Of a stretch of DNA of 42,632 bases, positions 1-9,055 are shown in pieces; within the stretch, counting starts at the first letter, position 1; each line of letters starts with the position of its first letter. Source of the DNA: an uncultured Bacteroidales bacterium (GTDB lineage Bacteria; Bacteroidota; Bacteroidia; Bacteroidales; UBA932); the NCBI GenBank assembly GCA_944326265.1, contig CALVDE010000010.1, positions 1 to 42,632 of the forward strand, in the 5' to 3' direction. Both the position numbers and the translations under genes were made by a program. Under the pieces are notes generated by a model. It saw only the letters and a program-made list of their open reading frames with translations, was not told where the DNA came from and ran no database searches.

Positions 1-215
1 ATAATACATTGCAGATCAGTTAATTATCAAATAACTGATAAATATTAATCCGTCCAACTTTTTTGGTACACCTCAGCATACCGCAACTGTGTTAAAGGTA
101 TGTGCCAGTATATCAGCGACATCGTGAATCATGAGGTGCTTTATGGGTGGTGATATTTCTGGCCAGGTGTGTCACCGGCTCGAAAATTGTTAATTTTACC
201 GAAAAATTGTTAATC
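1..215. other. Gene-poor left edge with a small inverted repeat
   Basis: I see no convincing gene here. A 7-bp perfect inverted repeat (TCAGTTA at 16-22, TAACTGA at 32-38, 9-nt loop) lies in AT-rich DNA near the left edge. Just before the small gene at 216 there are two near-identical copies of GAAAATTGTTAAT, at about 182-194 and 202-214, which may be promoter or leader sequence. The upstream neighbour is outside the window, so the left edge could also be the tail of another transcript. Confidence 0.3.
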
Positions 216-368
216 ATGGCGGACAATTATCTGGAAAAGAGATACGACGAGTATGTGGCGCGTAAAGAGGCCGAGCAAAGAAAGCGTCAGCGGGCATGGA
301 AAAAACAGCTCGAGGCATATAGGAAAAAACTCTCAAAGGAGTGTCAGGAAGTGCGTGAGGCGGAATGA
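216..368 (+). CDS. Small charged hypothetical protein (50 aa)
   Basis: The product is a 50-residue, very basic and charged protein beginning MADNYLEKRYDEY and continuing as an amphipathic lysine/arginine/glutamate-rich helix, with no signal peptide and no membrane segment. I chose the ATG at 216 rather than the in-frame ATG at 147. The segment between them reads as untypical protein and contains the repeated GAAAATTGTTAAT leader, while the MADNYLE start resembles small conserved Bacteroidetes proteins of similar length that I recall. Function is unknown; I infer at most a nucleic-acid or ribosome-associated helix from the charge. It lies just before a tRNA on the opposite strand. Confidence 0.55.
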   Translation: MADNYLEKRYDEYVARKEAEQRKRQRAWKKQLEAYRKKLSKECQEVREAE

Positions 369-421
369 AAAAGACCGCTGGCTGGAGGTGCTGCGGTCTG
401 TGGTTGTAGGGATTTTCCTTG

Positions 422-494
422 AGCGGAAAACGGGGTTCGAACCCGCGACCTTCGGCTTGGGAAGCCGACGCTCTACCAACTGAGCTATTTCCGC
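422..494 (-). tRNA. tRNA-Gly (anticodon CCC)
   Basis: The reverse strand folds as a full cloverleaf: a 7-bp acceptor stem GCGGAAA/TTTCCGC, a D arm GCTC/GAGC, an anticodon stem TCGGC/GCCGA with loop TTCCCAA giving anticodon CCC (glycine, codon GGG), and a T arm with TTCGAAC in the loop. The length is 73 nt including a T discriminator; CCA is not encoded. It is divergent from the permease gene that follows, and the promoter of that gene starts about 10 bp beyond the tRNA 5' end. Confidence 0.95.
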
Positions 495-504
495 GAAAAA
501 TGTT

Positions 505-512
505 TACCTTTG
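505..512 (+). promoter_or_regulatory. Bacteroidetes -7 element for the permease-AsmA operon
   Basis: TACCTTTG matches the TAnnTTTG -7 consensus of the Bacteroidetes primary sigma factor. It places a start about 15-20 nt before the ATG at 535. No clear TTTG -33 box is visible at the usual spacing. Confidence 0.5.
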
Positions 513-534
513 CAGGAGTTGGGACTGCAAATAT

Positions 535-1782
535 ATGAATTTAAATTTATTTATCGCCAAAAAAATAAAGGGGCGCGGGCTCAGTACGATGACCAACGGG
601 ATAGCCTGTGTCTCCGTGGCAATCAGTATAGCCGTGATTCTGGCGGCGGTGGCTGTTTCGGGAGGATTCAGGCAGGAGATCAGCAGAAGGGTGGCCGGGT
701 TCACGGGAGAGATACTGATAACCGTCCCTGGTCTGGATTATATGAACGATATCTATCCGTTGCAGGCGGATCTGTCATATTTGCCGGAGATAGAGGCTAT
801 ACCGGGGATAACGTCGGTCAGCGAGGCCGCATACAAGCCCGGCATGGTCAAGTCTGACGGAGACGTGCACGGAGTGATGTTCAAGGGTGTGGATTCGACT
901 TATTCGCTGGATTTCTTCGCCGACTTTCTGACCGAAGGCTCGCTGCCGGATTTCTCTGGCAGACGTATGAGTGATGAGGTGCTGATATCCAAGCGTCTGG
1001 CAGATATGCTCGGCTATGGTGCGGGAGACCGTATGACTGTCTATTTCATCAGTGACCAGGTACGTGTGAGAAGGCTTGTGATATCGGGCCTGTATGACGT
1101 GCAGCTGGAGAGTATGGATGAGCGTCTGGCTCTGCTGGATATCCGTCAGGTCCGCAGGCTCAACGGCTGGGAGGACCATGAGTCGTCCTGCCTTGAGATC
1201 TGTCTGGGCGGTGGCTGGGGAAAGGCTGCGGAAAGGGAAAGGACGCGGGTGTATGAAAGGATAGGGGAGATTATAATGGACCGGGACCTGACTGAGGACG
1301 CACCTGTGGTTGTCCGTCAGGTCAGCGAACTTTATCCCGGGCTGTTTGACTGGCTTGCGCTGCTGGATCTCAATGTGCTGGTGGTTATGGTGCTGATGAT
1401 GGCCGTCGCCGGTTTCAACATGATTTCCGGGCTGCTCATTATCCTTTTTGAAAAAACCTCCATGATCGGCCTGCTCAAATCGCTGGGCATGAGAACTTCC
1501 AATATATGCAGGGTGTTTATCTACAGGGGAGGGGCGATAGTGCTCAGGGGCCTGTTGTGGGGCAATGCGGCTGCGTTGGTACTGCTGGCCGTGCAGAAGT
1601 GGCTGCGTCCGATGAGGCTCAATCCTGACAATTATTTTGTCGATTTTGTCCCTGTGGACATCAGTCTGCTGCATGTCGTGGCCATAGATGCTGCGGCTTT
1701 TGCTCTCATGCTGCTGGTCATGACCGTTCCTTCTCTATTTATTTCCCGCGTGTCGCCTGACAAGACTTTAAAGATAAGCTGA
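535..1782 (+). CDS. LolC/LolE-like FtsX-family ABC transporter permease
   Basis: This 415-residue protein has the standard layout of lipoprotein-releasing permeases: a short cytoplasmic start (MNLNLFIAKKIKG), a first membrane helix at about 22-43, a large periplasmic MacB-PCD-like domain at about 45-265, and three C-terminal helices (about 272-415) forming the FtsX domain, with the conserved EKTSMIGLLKSLGM stretch between helices 2 and 3. Family members work with the LolD ATPase to lift lipoproteins out of the inner membrane toward LolA. No ATPase gene is adjacent, so the partner would be encoded elsewhere. It is followed after 6 nt by the AsmA-like gene, so the two are probably cotranscribed. 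A general MacB-type role is possible, but the length and single N-terminal helix fit LolC/E best. Confidence 0.85.
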   Translation: MNLNLFIAKKIKGRGLSTMTNGIACVSVAISIAVILAAVAVSGGFRQEISRRVAGFTGEILITVPGLDYMNDIYPLQADLSYLPEIEAIPGITSVSEAAYKPGMVKSDGDVHGVMFKGVDSTYSLDFFADFLTEGSLPDFSGRRMSDEVLISKRLADMLGYGAGDRMTVYFISDQVRVRRLVISGLYDVQLESMDERLALLDIRQVRRLNGWEDHESSCLEICLGGGWGKAAERERTRVYERIGEIIMDRDLTEDAPVVVRQVSELYPGLFDWLALLDLNVLVVMVLMMAVAGFNMISGLLIILFEKTSMIGLLKSLGMRTSNICRVFIYRGGAIVLRGLLWGNAAALVLLAVQKWLRPMRLNPDNYFVDFVPVDISLLHVVAIDAAAFALMLLVMTVPSLFISRVSPDKTLKIS

Positions 1783-1788
1783 CAATAT

Positions 1789-4700
1789 ATGAAACCTGTT
1801 GTGAAAAGAACATTGAGGATAAGCTTGATAACGCTTTCTTCCCTGATCGGTCTCTGTATTGTGGCCGTTGCGGCCGTGCTTTGGCTTGTGCTGACTCCGT
1901 CCAGGCTTACGCCGCTGGTCGAGAAAGCCGCCAATGACTATCTGAATGCTGATGTCCATGTGGAGAGTGTGGATGTGTCGTTCTTCTCCACTTTCCCCCG
2001 CTTTACTCTGAAAATCGACGGAGGAGAGCTGGTGGCGCGTGCCGATACATCGCTTCAGGACATGCAGCGGCATCCTCACAGGGATTCCCTCCTGCGGTTT
2101 GCCCGTTGCCGCGTCTCGTTCAATCCCGTGGCTCTGCTCAAGGATGACCGGATAGTCGTCGGCAGGGTGCTGCTGGACGGTGCGTCTGTCTATGCCTGGA
2201 GGGATTCGTCCGGCCGTGCCAACTGGGATTTCATGCCGGCCGGGGAGGATACGGCGGCAGTTCCGGATGCCGATACCGCAGGCGCGTTCAGGCCCCGTTC
2301 CATAGTCGTGCGCTCGCTCAGGATAAGGAACACTGACATAGTGTTCAATGACCGTATGACTGATGTCTATGCGCGGGCCAGGGATATCAATGCAAGGCTC
2401 AGGCTGGGAGCCGGTGTGCGCGGTGCGGCTGCCGGTGTGGAGCTGTCGTGCGGGGATCTGCTTTTCAGCCAGCACGGGGATCTGCTGCTCCGGAGGACTG
2501 CGCTGACCCTGAATACAGGAGTGGGGCTGAATGCGGACAGTATGAAAGTGGTGCTGCGCAATGCGGATCTGAGTGTCAACGACATCCAGCTTTCGCTTGA
2601 CGGTACGTTGAAGGCCGATACGCTTCGGAAGGCCATGGATATGGATCTGCGTTTCTCGGCAGTGGCTCCGTCGGTGGAGAAGGCCCTCCGTCTTATTCCG
2701 GAATCGGTGGTAAGGCATCAGAAGCTGACTGCGGACGGCACCGTGGTGCTGGAGGGAAGTGTCACTGGCGCATACGGCAGGGATGTGATGCCGGCGGTGT
2801 CTCTGTGTCTTAAGATTGACGGTGCATCGGCTCATTACGAAGGCCTTCCGTATGGAATTGACAGCCTTATGGCGGACTTCGATGCATACGTGGATCTGTC
2901 CAGGGAACAGGAGTCCTGGCTGGACCTGAAGATATTCAAGCTGCAGGGCAATGACATGGACGTGCTTGCGGACGCTCGTGTGACGGAGCTTTTCCAGGAC
3001 CCTCTTATCGCGCTCAATACCAAGGCGTGGATAAATCTGGCAAGCATTGCCAAGACTTTTCCCCTGCAGGAAGGCATAGAACTGTCCGGAAACGTGGATG
3101 CGGACCTGAAGGTGCGTACCAGGCTGTCGACTCTGCGCAACCAGGATTACGGGAGGATATTTGCCGCCGGAAAGCTGGCTATGGACGGAGTGCGCGTCAT
3201 CGATACTTCGGGCGGACTTGAAGCCACTGGTGATGTCAATCTGAAGTTCTTCGGAGCCAAGGCATTGGGTGTCAGCGGAGAAGTGTCGGACCTGCGCTTG
3301 CAGAGTCCCGGTCTCAATGCGTTGGCTGACAGTCTTCGGCTCAAGGTGGTCTCGACGCGCCCCCGTGATACCTCCAGGGTGTTCAGAATGAGGGCGGAGT
3401 TCGGAATGAACCGGCTGGGCGCATCTCTGGGTGATTCGCTCAAGGTCTTCTGCGGCAGGGGCAATGCCGTGGCCGGACTGTCTCCCGGGGAAGATGATCC
3501 GCTGAGGCCCAGGTTTGATCTCAATGTCGTGACGGACACGCTTTTCCTCAGATACGGTGATATGCACGGGGGACTCGGCAAGGCTCAGGTGGACCTGACT
3601 GCGGATAAGATCAGGGATTCGCTGTGGAGGCCGTCCGTGTCGGTCGGATTCAACCGTCTTGGAGGCGGTATGGGGGATTCGCTCGGGGTGTTCTGCCTGC
3701 GCGGAGGACTGACTGCTGATGTCAGGCCGTCTCCGGAACGTCCGGAAATGCCAAGGCTGACGCTCAAGGTGGAGACGGACTCGATATTTGCTAAGGCGGG
3801 CGAGATGTCGGGCGGTATGAAGAAGGGTGTCATCAAGGTCAATGCCGATAAGGTGAGGGATTCGCTGTGGCTGCCTTCCGGCACGGTGCGTTTCAACCGG
3901 ATGGTGGCCCGTGTCCCCCAGTGTGCGCTGCCGGTGCGTCTCAATAAGACTGTCGTCACGTTCGGGAAGGGACAGCTGGAACTGAAGAAGGCCGCCGTGA
4001 GGGTCGGCCGGTCCAATGTGGTGCTTTCCGGTACCGTACACGACCTTTACGGAGCACTCAGGCACGGCAGGAAGCTGCGCGCCAATCTGGACATAAGTTC
4101 CAGAAATCTCAATGTCAATCAGCTGATGCGGGCATTCTCGTCTCCGGAAGCCTCGGAGCATGAGATCGAGGCCGATACTGTGTCTTCAGGAATGAGACTG
4201 TTCGAGGTCCCGGACAATATAGATTTTGAGCTGACTGCGGATGTCGCCAGACTGCGTTTCGGCAAATACGTATTCCGGAACATAGCCGGAAGGGCGGAGC
4301 TCAAGGACAGCCATGTGTATCTGGAGAATCTGCGGCTCAATGCTCTGGACAGCGCGCGGCTCGAGGCTTCGCTGATCTACAAGGCGGCTTCTTCGAGATT
4401 CGGCTATGCCGGTTTTGACATCAAGGTGCATGACATCGATATCGCATCCCTTGTGGACGCGACGCCGGCCCTGGACTCCCTGGTGCCCATGCTGCAGTCT
4501 TTCAAGGGCAAGGTACAGGTGGATGTGGCCGCTGAGACAGTGCTGGACTCCTTGCTCAATATCCGCATTCCGTCGCTGCGCTCGGCTGTCTATATCAGGG
4601 GTGATTCTCTGGTCCTGATGGACGGCCAGACATTCGCGGAAATTTCCAAGAAACTGATGTTCAAGAATAAGGAAGAGAATCTTATAGACAGCATATCGGT

Positions 4701-5166
4701 CAATATCACAGTTGAGGACGGCAGTGTCAATATCTATCCGTTCCTGGTGGAGATAGACCGCTATAAGGCTGCTGTTGGCGGAGTGCAGAATCTGGATATG
4801 AGTTTTGACTATCATATATCGATACTGAAGTCTCCGCTGCCATTCAAGGCGGGTCTCAATATCCGTGGTACGCTGGACGATATGCGTTTCGGCATAGGCC
4901 GTGCGAAATATAAGGATGCCGTCACTCCAGTTGAGACACGCAGGATAGACTCGGTGAGGCTCAACCTGAGCGACGAGATCGTCCGCCGCTTCAGAAATGC
5001 CGGAGAGCGCAGCCGCTGGAGTGATAGGGCCGCAGCCCGTGCTCGTATTGACTGGGACCGCCGGCGCGACTCGGTGCGCAGGCATCACCGGATGAATTTT
5101 GACGGGGATTCCATTCAGTGGGAGAAAATTCCCCTCCGGGCACAGCCTTCCGCCGACACTTTGTAA
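1789..5166 (+). CDS. AsmA-like envelope biogenesis protein
   Basis: This 1125-residue protein has one N-terminal membrane helix (about 12-35), then a periplasmic start of the AsmA type (PLVEKAANDYLNADVHVESV, with STFPRFTL shortly after), and a very long beta-rich body built of repeating strand segments. AsmA-family proteins are bridge-like lipid-transfer or outer-membrane assembly factors anchored in the inner membrane; that role is family knowledge, not shown here. Internal near-repeats carry the motif DSLK/GVFCxRG and LTADKxRDSLWxPS (residues about 540-705), consistent with duplicated beta units. The C-terminus is arginine-rich. It starts 6 nt after the LolC-like permease, suggesting an envelope-maintenance operon. 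A long antisense open frame (1768-4161) is a coding shadow. Confidence 0.82.
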   Translation: MKPVVKRTLRISLITLSSLIGLCIVAVAAVLWLVLTPSRLTPLVEKAANDYLNADVHVESVDVSFFSTFPRFTLKIDGGELVARADTSLQDMQRHPHRDSLLRFARCRVSFNPVALLKDDRIVVGRVLLDGASVYAWRDSSGRANWDFMPAGEDTAAVPDADTAGAFRPRSIVVRSLRIRNTDIVFNDRMTDVYARARDINARLRLGAGVRGAAAGVELSCGDLLFSQHGDLLLRRTALTLNTGVGLNADSMKVVLRNADLSVNDIQLSLDGTLKADTLRKAMDMDLRFSAVAPSVEKALRLIPESVVRHQKLTADGTVVLEGSVTGAYGRDVMPAVSLCLKIDGASAHYEGLPYGIDSLMADFDAYVDLSREQESWLDLKIFKLQGNDMDVLADARVTELFQDPLIALNTKAWINLASIAKTFPLQEGIELSGNVDADLKVRTRLSTLRNQDYGRIFAAGKLAMDGVRVIDTSGGLEATGDVNLKFFGAKALGVSGEVSDLRLQSPGLNALADSLRLKVVSTRPRDTSRVFRMRAEFGMNRLGASLGDSLKVFCGRGNAVAGLSPGEDDPLRPRFDLNVVTDTLFLRYGDMHGGLGKAQVDLTADKIRDSLWRPSVSVGFNRLGGGMGDSLGVFCLRGGLTADVRPSPERPEMPRLTLKVETDSIFAKAGEMSGGMKKGVIKVNADKVRDSLWLPSGTVRFNRMVARVPQCALPVRLNKTVVTFGKGQLELKKAAVRVGRSNVVLSGTVHDLYGALRHGRKLRANLDISSRNLNVNQLMRAFSSPEASEHEIEADTVSSGMRLFEVPDNIDFELTADVARLRFGKYVFRNIAGRAELKDSHVYLENLRLNALDSARLEASLIYKAASSRFGYAGFDIKVHDIDIASLVDATPALDSLVPMLQSFKGKVQVDVAAETVLDSLLNIRIPSLRSAVYIRGDSLVLMDGQTFAEISKKLMFKNKEENLIDSISVNITVEDGSVNIYPFLVEIDRYKAAVGGVQNLDMSFDYHISILKSPLPFKAGLNIRGTLDDMRFGIGRAKYKDAVTPVETRRIDSVRLNLSDEIVRRFRNAGERSRWSDRAAARARIDWDRRRDSVRRHHRMNFDGDSIQWEKIPLRAQPSADTL

Positions 5167-5177
5167 TGTTTTTTTTG

Positions 5178-5185
5178 TAAGTTTG
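5178..5185 (+). promoter_or_regulatory. -7 element for rmlA
   Basis: TAAGTTTG matches TAnnTTTG and lies 25 nt before the rmlA ATG, in the only non-coding gap after the AsmA-like gene. A run of T lies just upstream; no spaced -33 box is obvious. Confidence 0.5.
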
Positions 5186-5210
5186 CGGATATTTTAAAGA
5201 AAGGACTTCT

Positions 5211-6122
5211 ATGAAAGGAATCGTACTAGCCGGAGGCTCCGGCACCAGACTGTATCCTATAACGAAGGGTATCAGCAAGCAGTTGATCCCGATATACGAC
5301 AAACCGATGGTGTACTACCCTGTATCCGTGCTGATGCTGGCCGGAATAAGGGAGATTCTCATCATATCCACGCCGGCGGACCTTCCTGGCTTCAGGCGTC
5401 TTCTCGGGGACGGCTCTGAGTTCGGTGTCCGCTTCGAGTATGCCGAGCAGCCCTCTCCGGACGGACTGGCCCAGGCCTTCATCATCGGCCGGGACTTCAT
5501 CGGCAGCGATGCCGCCTGCCTGGTGCTGGGAGACAACATCTTCTACGGCAGTTATTTCACCGTCATGCTGCGCAGGGCTGTGAGCAGGGCGGAGAAAGAG
5601 GGGCTTGCGACGGTCTTCGGCTACTGGGTGGCCGATCCCGAGCGTTACGGTGTCGCGGAGATAGACTCCAAGGGCAATGTGCTGAGCATCGAGGAGAAGC
5701 CGAAGGAGCCCAAGTCCAACTATGCCGTCACCGGTCTCTATTTCTATCCCAACGAGGTGGTGGACGTTGCGGCCAATGTCAAGCCGTCAGCCCGAGGCGA
5801 GCTGGAGATAACCTCCGTCAACCAGGAGTTCCTCGAGCGCGGCAAGCTCCGTCTGGAGACCCTGGGACGCGGATTCGCCTGGCTGGATACCGGTACTCAC
5901 GACTCGCTGGCAGAGGCATCTACCTTTATAGAGGTGATAGAGAAGCGTCAGGGCCAGAAGGTGGCCTGTCTGGAGGACATAGCCCTGCGCAGCGGCTGGA
6001 TTACACCTGACCAGCTGCGCGAGACTGCCAGGCCCATGATCAAGAACCAGTACGGTCAGTATCTGCTCCGTATCGCCGACGAGGAGGAACAGAAACTGGC
6101 CAGGAAACATCACAGCAAATAA
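5211..6122 (+). CDS. rmlA: Glucose-1-phosphate thymidylyltransferase RmlA
   Basis: It makes dTDP-glucose from dTTP and glucose-1-phosphate, the first step of dTDP-sugar synthesis, in the cytoplasm. The 303-residue protein shows the nucleotidyltransferase signature GGSGTRLYP (8-16), the substrate motif [12 protein letters not shown] (26-37), LGDNIFYG, and [19 protein letters not shown]. Length is close to the family norm of about 290-300, with a slightly long charged tail. It is followed after 20 nt by rmlB. The genes for the later steps to dTDP-rhamnose (rmlC, rmlD) are not next to it, so the pair may feed another dTDP-sugar or use rmlCD located elsewhere. Confidence 0.95.
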   Translation: MKGIVLAGGSGTRLYPITKGISKQLIPIYDKPMVYYPVSVLMLAGIREILIISTPADLPGFRRLLGDGSEFGVRFEYAEQPSPDGLAQAFIIGRDFIGSDAACLVLGDNIFYGSYFTVMLRRAVSRAEKEGLATVFGYWVADPERYGVAEIDSKGNVLSIEEKPKEPKSNYAVTGLYFYPNEVVDVAANVKPSARGELEITSVNQEFLERGKLRLETLGRGFAWLDTGTHDSLAEASTFIEVIEKRQGQKVACLEDIALRSGWITPDQLRETARPMIKNQYGQYLLRIADEEEQKLARKHHSK

Positions 6123-6142
6123 CAATTTTACAACCTTTTACA

Positions 6143-7255
6143 ATGGAATTCAAGCGCAATATACTGATAACGGGCGGCGCGGGCTTCATCGGGAGCCACG
6201 TCGTGCGCCTCTTCGTGAACAAGTACCCTGAGTACCGTATCGTAAACCTGGACAAGCTGACCTACGCCGGCAACCTTGCCAACCTGAAGGACATCGAGAA
6301 GGCTCCGAACTACGTGTTCGTGCGTGCCGACATCTGCGACTTCGAGACGGTCTGCGGAATCTTTGAGAAATACAACATCGACGGTGTGATTCACCTGGCT
6401 GCCGAGAGTCACGTGGACCGCTCGATCAAGGACCCCTTCACCTTCGCGAGGACCAATGTCCTCGGTACTCTGTCCATGCTTCAGGCAGCCAAGCACCGGT
6501 GGGACGGGAAGTGGGAGGGCAGGCGTTTCTACCACATCTCAACCGACGAGGTGTACGGAGCCCTGGAACTGACCCATCCGGAGGGTATTCACTCGGACAT
6601 CAGTGCCCACGAGGTGTATGGGGACGAGTTCTTCCGCGAGACCACCAGATACAGCCCCCACAGCCCCTACAGTGCGTCGAAGGCTTCCTCCGACCACTTT
6701 GTTCGTGCCTTTCATGACACCTACGGAATGCCGACCATAGTGACCAACTGCTCGAACAACTACGGCCCCTATCAGTTCCCGGAGAAACTGATACCGCTGT
6801 TCATCAACAATATCCGCCACCGCAAGCCCCTTCCGGTGTACGGCAAGGGAGAGAACGTGCGCGACTGGCTGTATGTGGAGGACCACGCGAGGGCCATCGA
6901 CCTTATCTTCCATGAGGGTAAGGTGGCCGAGACGTACAATATCGGCGGTTTCAACGAGTGGAAGAACATCGACCTTATCAAGGTGATAATCAAGACAACG
7001 GACCGCATCCTGGGCAATCCCGAGGGTTATTCGGACAGCCTTATCACCTACGTCACGGACCGTGCCGGCCACGATCTGCGCTACGCCATCGATGCTACGA
7101 AGCTGCACCGCGAGCTGGGCTGGAGCCCGAGTCTGCAGTTCGAGGAGGGCATAGACCGGACAGTCCGCTGGTACCTGGACAACCAGGCGTGGATGGACAA
7201 CATCACATCGGGCGAGTACGAGAAGTACTACGAGGACATGTACGGCAACAGATAG
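6143..7255 (+). CDS. rmlB: dTDP-glucose 4,6-dehydratase RmlB
   Basis: It converts dTDP-glucose to dTDP-4-keto-6-deoxyglucose using bound NAD+. The 370-residue short-chain dehydrogenase fold carries GGAGFIGSH (11-19), the catalytic triplet T134-D135-E136 within STDEVYG, and Y176/K180 in YSASK. A loop of about 20 residues follows the DE motif (about 141-165), as in many bacterial RmlB proteins. It lies 20 nt after rmlA and 12 nt before the ABC-F gene, so all three probably share a transcript. Identification is firm; the final sugar made is not determined by this window. Confidence 0.95.
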   Translation: MEFKRNILITGGAGFIGSHVVRLFVNKYPEYRIVNLDKLTYAGNLANLKDIEKAPNYVFVRADICDFETVCGIFEKYNIDGVIHLAAESHVDRSIKDPFTFARTNVLGTLSMLQAAKHRWDGKWEGRRFYHISTDEVYGALELTHPEGIHSDISAHEVYGDEFFRETTRYSPHSPYSASKASSDHFVRAFHDTYGMPTIVTNCSNNYGPYQFPEKLIPLFINNIRHRKPLPVYGKGENVRDWLYVEDHARAIDLIFHEGKVAETYNIGGFNEWKNIDLIKVIIKTTDRILGNPEGYSDSLITYVTDRAGHDLRYAIDATKLHRELGWSPSLQFEEGIDRTVRWYLDNQAWMDNITSGEYEKYYEDMYGNR

Positions 7256-7267
7256 CATCACGTCCGG

Positions 7268-9055
7268 ATGAGCAGTTATCTCGAGGTCAACGATGTGTCC
7301 AAGTCCTACGGCCCCCGGGTGCTGTTCGACCATATATCATTCCATATCGACGAGGGGGACAAGATCGCCCTCGTCGCTCCCAACGGTACCGGGAAGACAT
7401 CCCTGCTGAGCATCATAGCCGGCAGGGATTCTTCTGACGGGGACGGCTCGGTGCATTTTCTCAGGGACATCACCGTGGCCTTTCTGGAGCAGGACCAGCA
7501 TTATGACCCGGACCGCACCATCTCGGAAATAGTCATGGAAGGGGCTGGAGACCAGGCAGTTCCGGAGTATGAGGTGGCCTCGGTGCTTTCCCGCCTGAAG
7601 TTGGACGACCCTTTCCGGAAGGCCGGAACTCTCAGCGGAGGAGAGGCCAAGCGGACCGCCATTGCCGCTGTCCTCATCCGCAAGCCGGACTTTCTGGTGC
7701 TGGACGAGCCCACGAACCATCTGGACGTGGACAGCATCGAGTTCCTGGAGGACTACCTCACCCGCTCGCGCTGCACCCTGCTGATGGTCACCCATGACCG
7801 CTATTTCCTGGACAGGGTCTGCAACCAGATTCTGGAACTTGACGGCGGTAAACTCTACCGCTACCAGGGCAACTATTCCTACTTCCTGGAGAAGAGGCAG
7901 GAGCGCATAGCCAATTTCAATGCGGCTACTGACCGCGCCCGCAATCTGCTGCGTACAGAGCTGGACTGGATGCGCCGGATGCCCTGTGCACGCGGAACCA
8001 AGGCCAAGTACCGTATCGATGCGTTCCATGAGCTCAAGGACAGGGCGGGGCAGAGGATAGAGGAACGGCAGATGGAGATACGGGCCGGGATGACCCGCCT
8101 TGGCCGCAAGATAATCAACTGCCGGGGAGTGGGCTACCGATGGGGCGACTTCCCGGTACTTGAGGATTTTACCTACAACTTCGCTCCGGGAGAGAAAATA
8201 GCGGTGGTCGGTCCCAACGGAGTGGGAAAGAGCACTTTCCTCGATCTGCTGGCCGGTGTCCTGGAACCTTCTGCGGGAGAGATAGACAGAGGTGAGACCC
8301 TCCGCATAGGATATTACCGGCAGGAGGGCATCCGTCTGGACGGCAACAAGACTGTCTTCGAGACCGTCTCGGAGATAGCCGATGTGGTGTCCATAGGCAA
8401 GGGCGAGACCGTCTCTGCGATGACCTTTCTCAACTATTTTCTCTTTCCTCCGTCGATGCATCGCAACAGGGTGGCCCTGCTCAGCGGAGGCGAGCGCCGC
8501 CGGCTGTATCTGCTGACAGTGCTGATGCGCAGTCCCAATTTCCTTATACTCGACGAGCCTACCAACGACCTGGACCTTATGACCCTCAATGTTCTTGAAG
8601 AGTATCTGGCCGGCTTTACCGGTTCGCTGCTGATAGTGTCCCATGACCGTTTCTTTGTGGACAAGCTGGCCGACCACCTCTTCATCTTCGAGGGTGGCGG
8701 CCGGGTCAAGGACTTTGTGGGCAGTTACTCCGGTTATCGTCAGTACCTCAAGGACAGGGAGGAGGAGCGCCGTGCCGCCTCGCGGGAAGCCCGCAGGGAA
8801 TCCTCGCCTGCCGCACCGGTGGACAAAGGAGAGAGAAAACGTCGGCTCTCCTACAAGGAAAAGATGGAAAAGGAGCAGCTGGAGAAAGACCTGGCCGCGC
8901 TGGAAGAGGAGAAAAAGGCTCTTGAGGAGCGTCTTTCATCCGGATCTCTATCCCCCGATCAGCTTACCGCCGACTCGATCCGTATCGGGGAGGTGACCCG
9001 TCTGCTCGACGAAAAGGAGCTACGCTGGCTCGAGCTGGACGAGATAGGGAGCTAG
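7268..9055 (+). CDS. uup: ABC-F family ATPase (Uup-like)
   Basis: This 595-residue soluble protein has two ABC ATPase domains and no membrane segment. Domain 1 has Walker A APNGTGKTS (38-46), signature LSGGE (122-126) and Walker B LVLDEPTNHLD (143-153). Domain 2 has GPNGVGKST (315-323), LSGGE (405-409) and LILDEPTNDLD (426-436). A C-terminal charged coiled coil (about 525-590) is the mark of Uup, which acts on ribosomes or branched DNA; ABC-F proteins in general modulate translation. An antibiotic-resistance ABC-F is less likely, as the interdomain linker is short and the coiled-coil tail is present. Its TAG stop shares CTAG with the stop of the convergent STAND gene. Confidence 0.88.
   Translation: MSSYLEVNDVSKSYGPRVLFDHISFHIDEGDKIALVAPNGTGKTSLLSIIAGRDSSDGDGSVHFLRDITVAFLEQDQHYDPDRTISEIVMEGAGDQAVPEYEVASVLSRLKLDDPFRKAGTLSGGEAKRTAIAAVLIRKPDFLVLDEPTNHLDVDSIEFLEDYLTRSRCTLLMVTHDRYFLDRVCNQILELDGGKLYRYQGNYSYFLEKRQERIANFNAATDRARNLLRTELDWMRRMPCARGTKAKYRIDAFHELKDRAGQRIEERQMEIRAGMTRLGRKIINCRGVGYRWGDFPVLEDFTYNFAPGEKIAVVGPNGVGKSTFLDLLAGVLEPSAGEIDRGETLRIGYYRQEGIRLDGNKTVFETVSEIADVVSIGKGETVSAMTFLNYFLFPPSMHRNRVALLSGGERRRLYLLTVLMRSPNFLILDEPTNDLDLMTLNVLEEYLAGFTGSLLIVSHDRFFVDKLADHLFIFEGGGRVKDFVGSYSGYRQYLKDREEERRAASREARRESSPAAPVDKGERKRRLSYKEKMEKEQLEKDLAALEEEKKALEERLSSGSLSPDQLTADSIRIGEVTRLLDEKELRWLELDEIGS

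Noticed and set aside
1768-4161. A 797-codon open frame on the minus strand
   Set aside because: It lies antisense to the AsmA-like gene, has His/Arg/Pro-rich low-complexity composition and no domain pattern; it is a shadow of a GC-rich gene.
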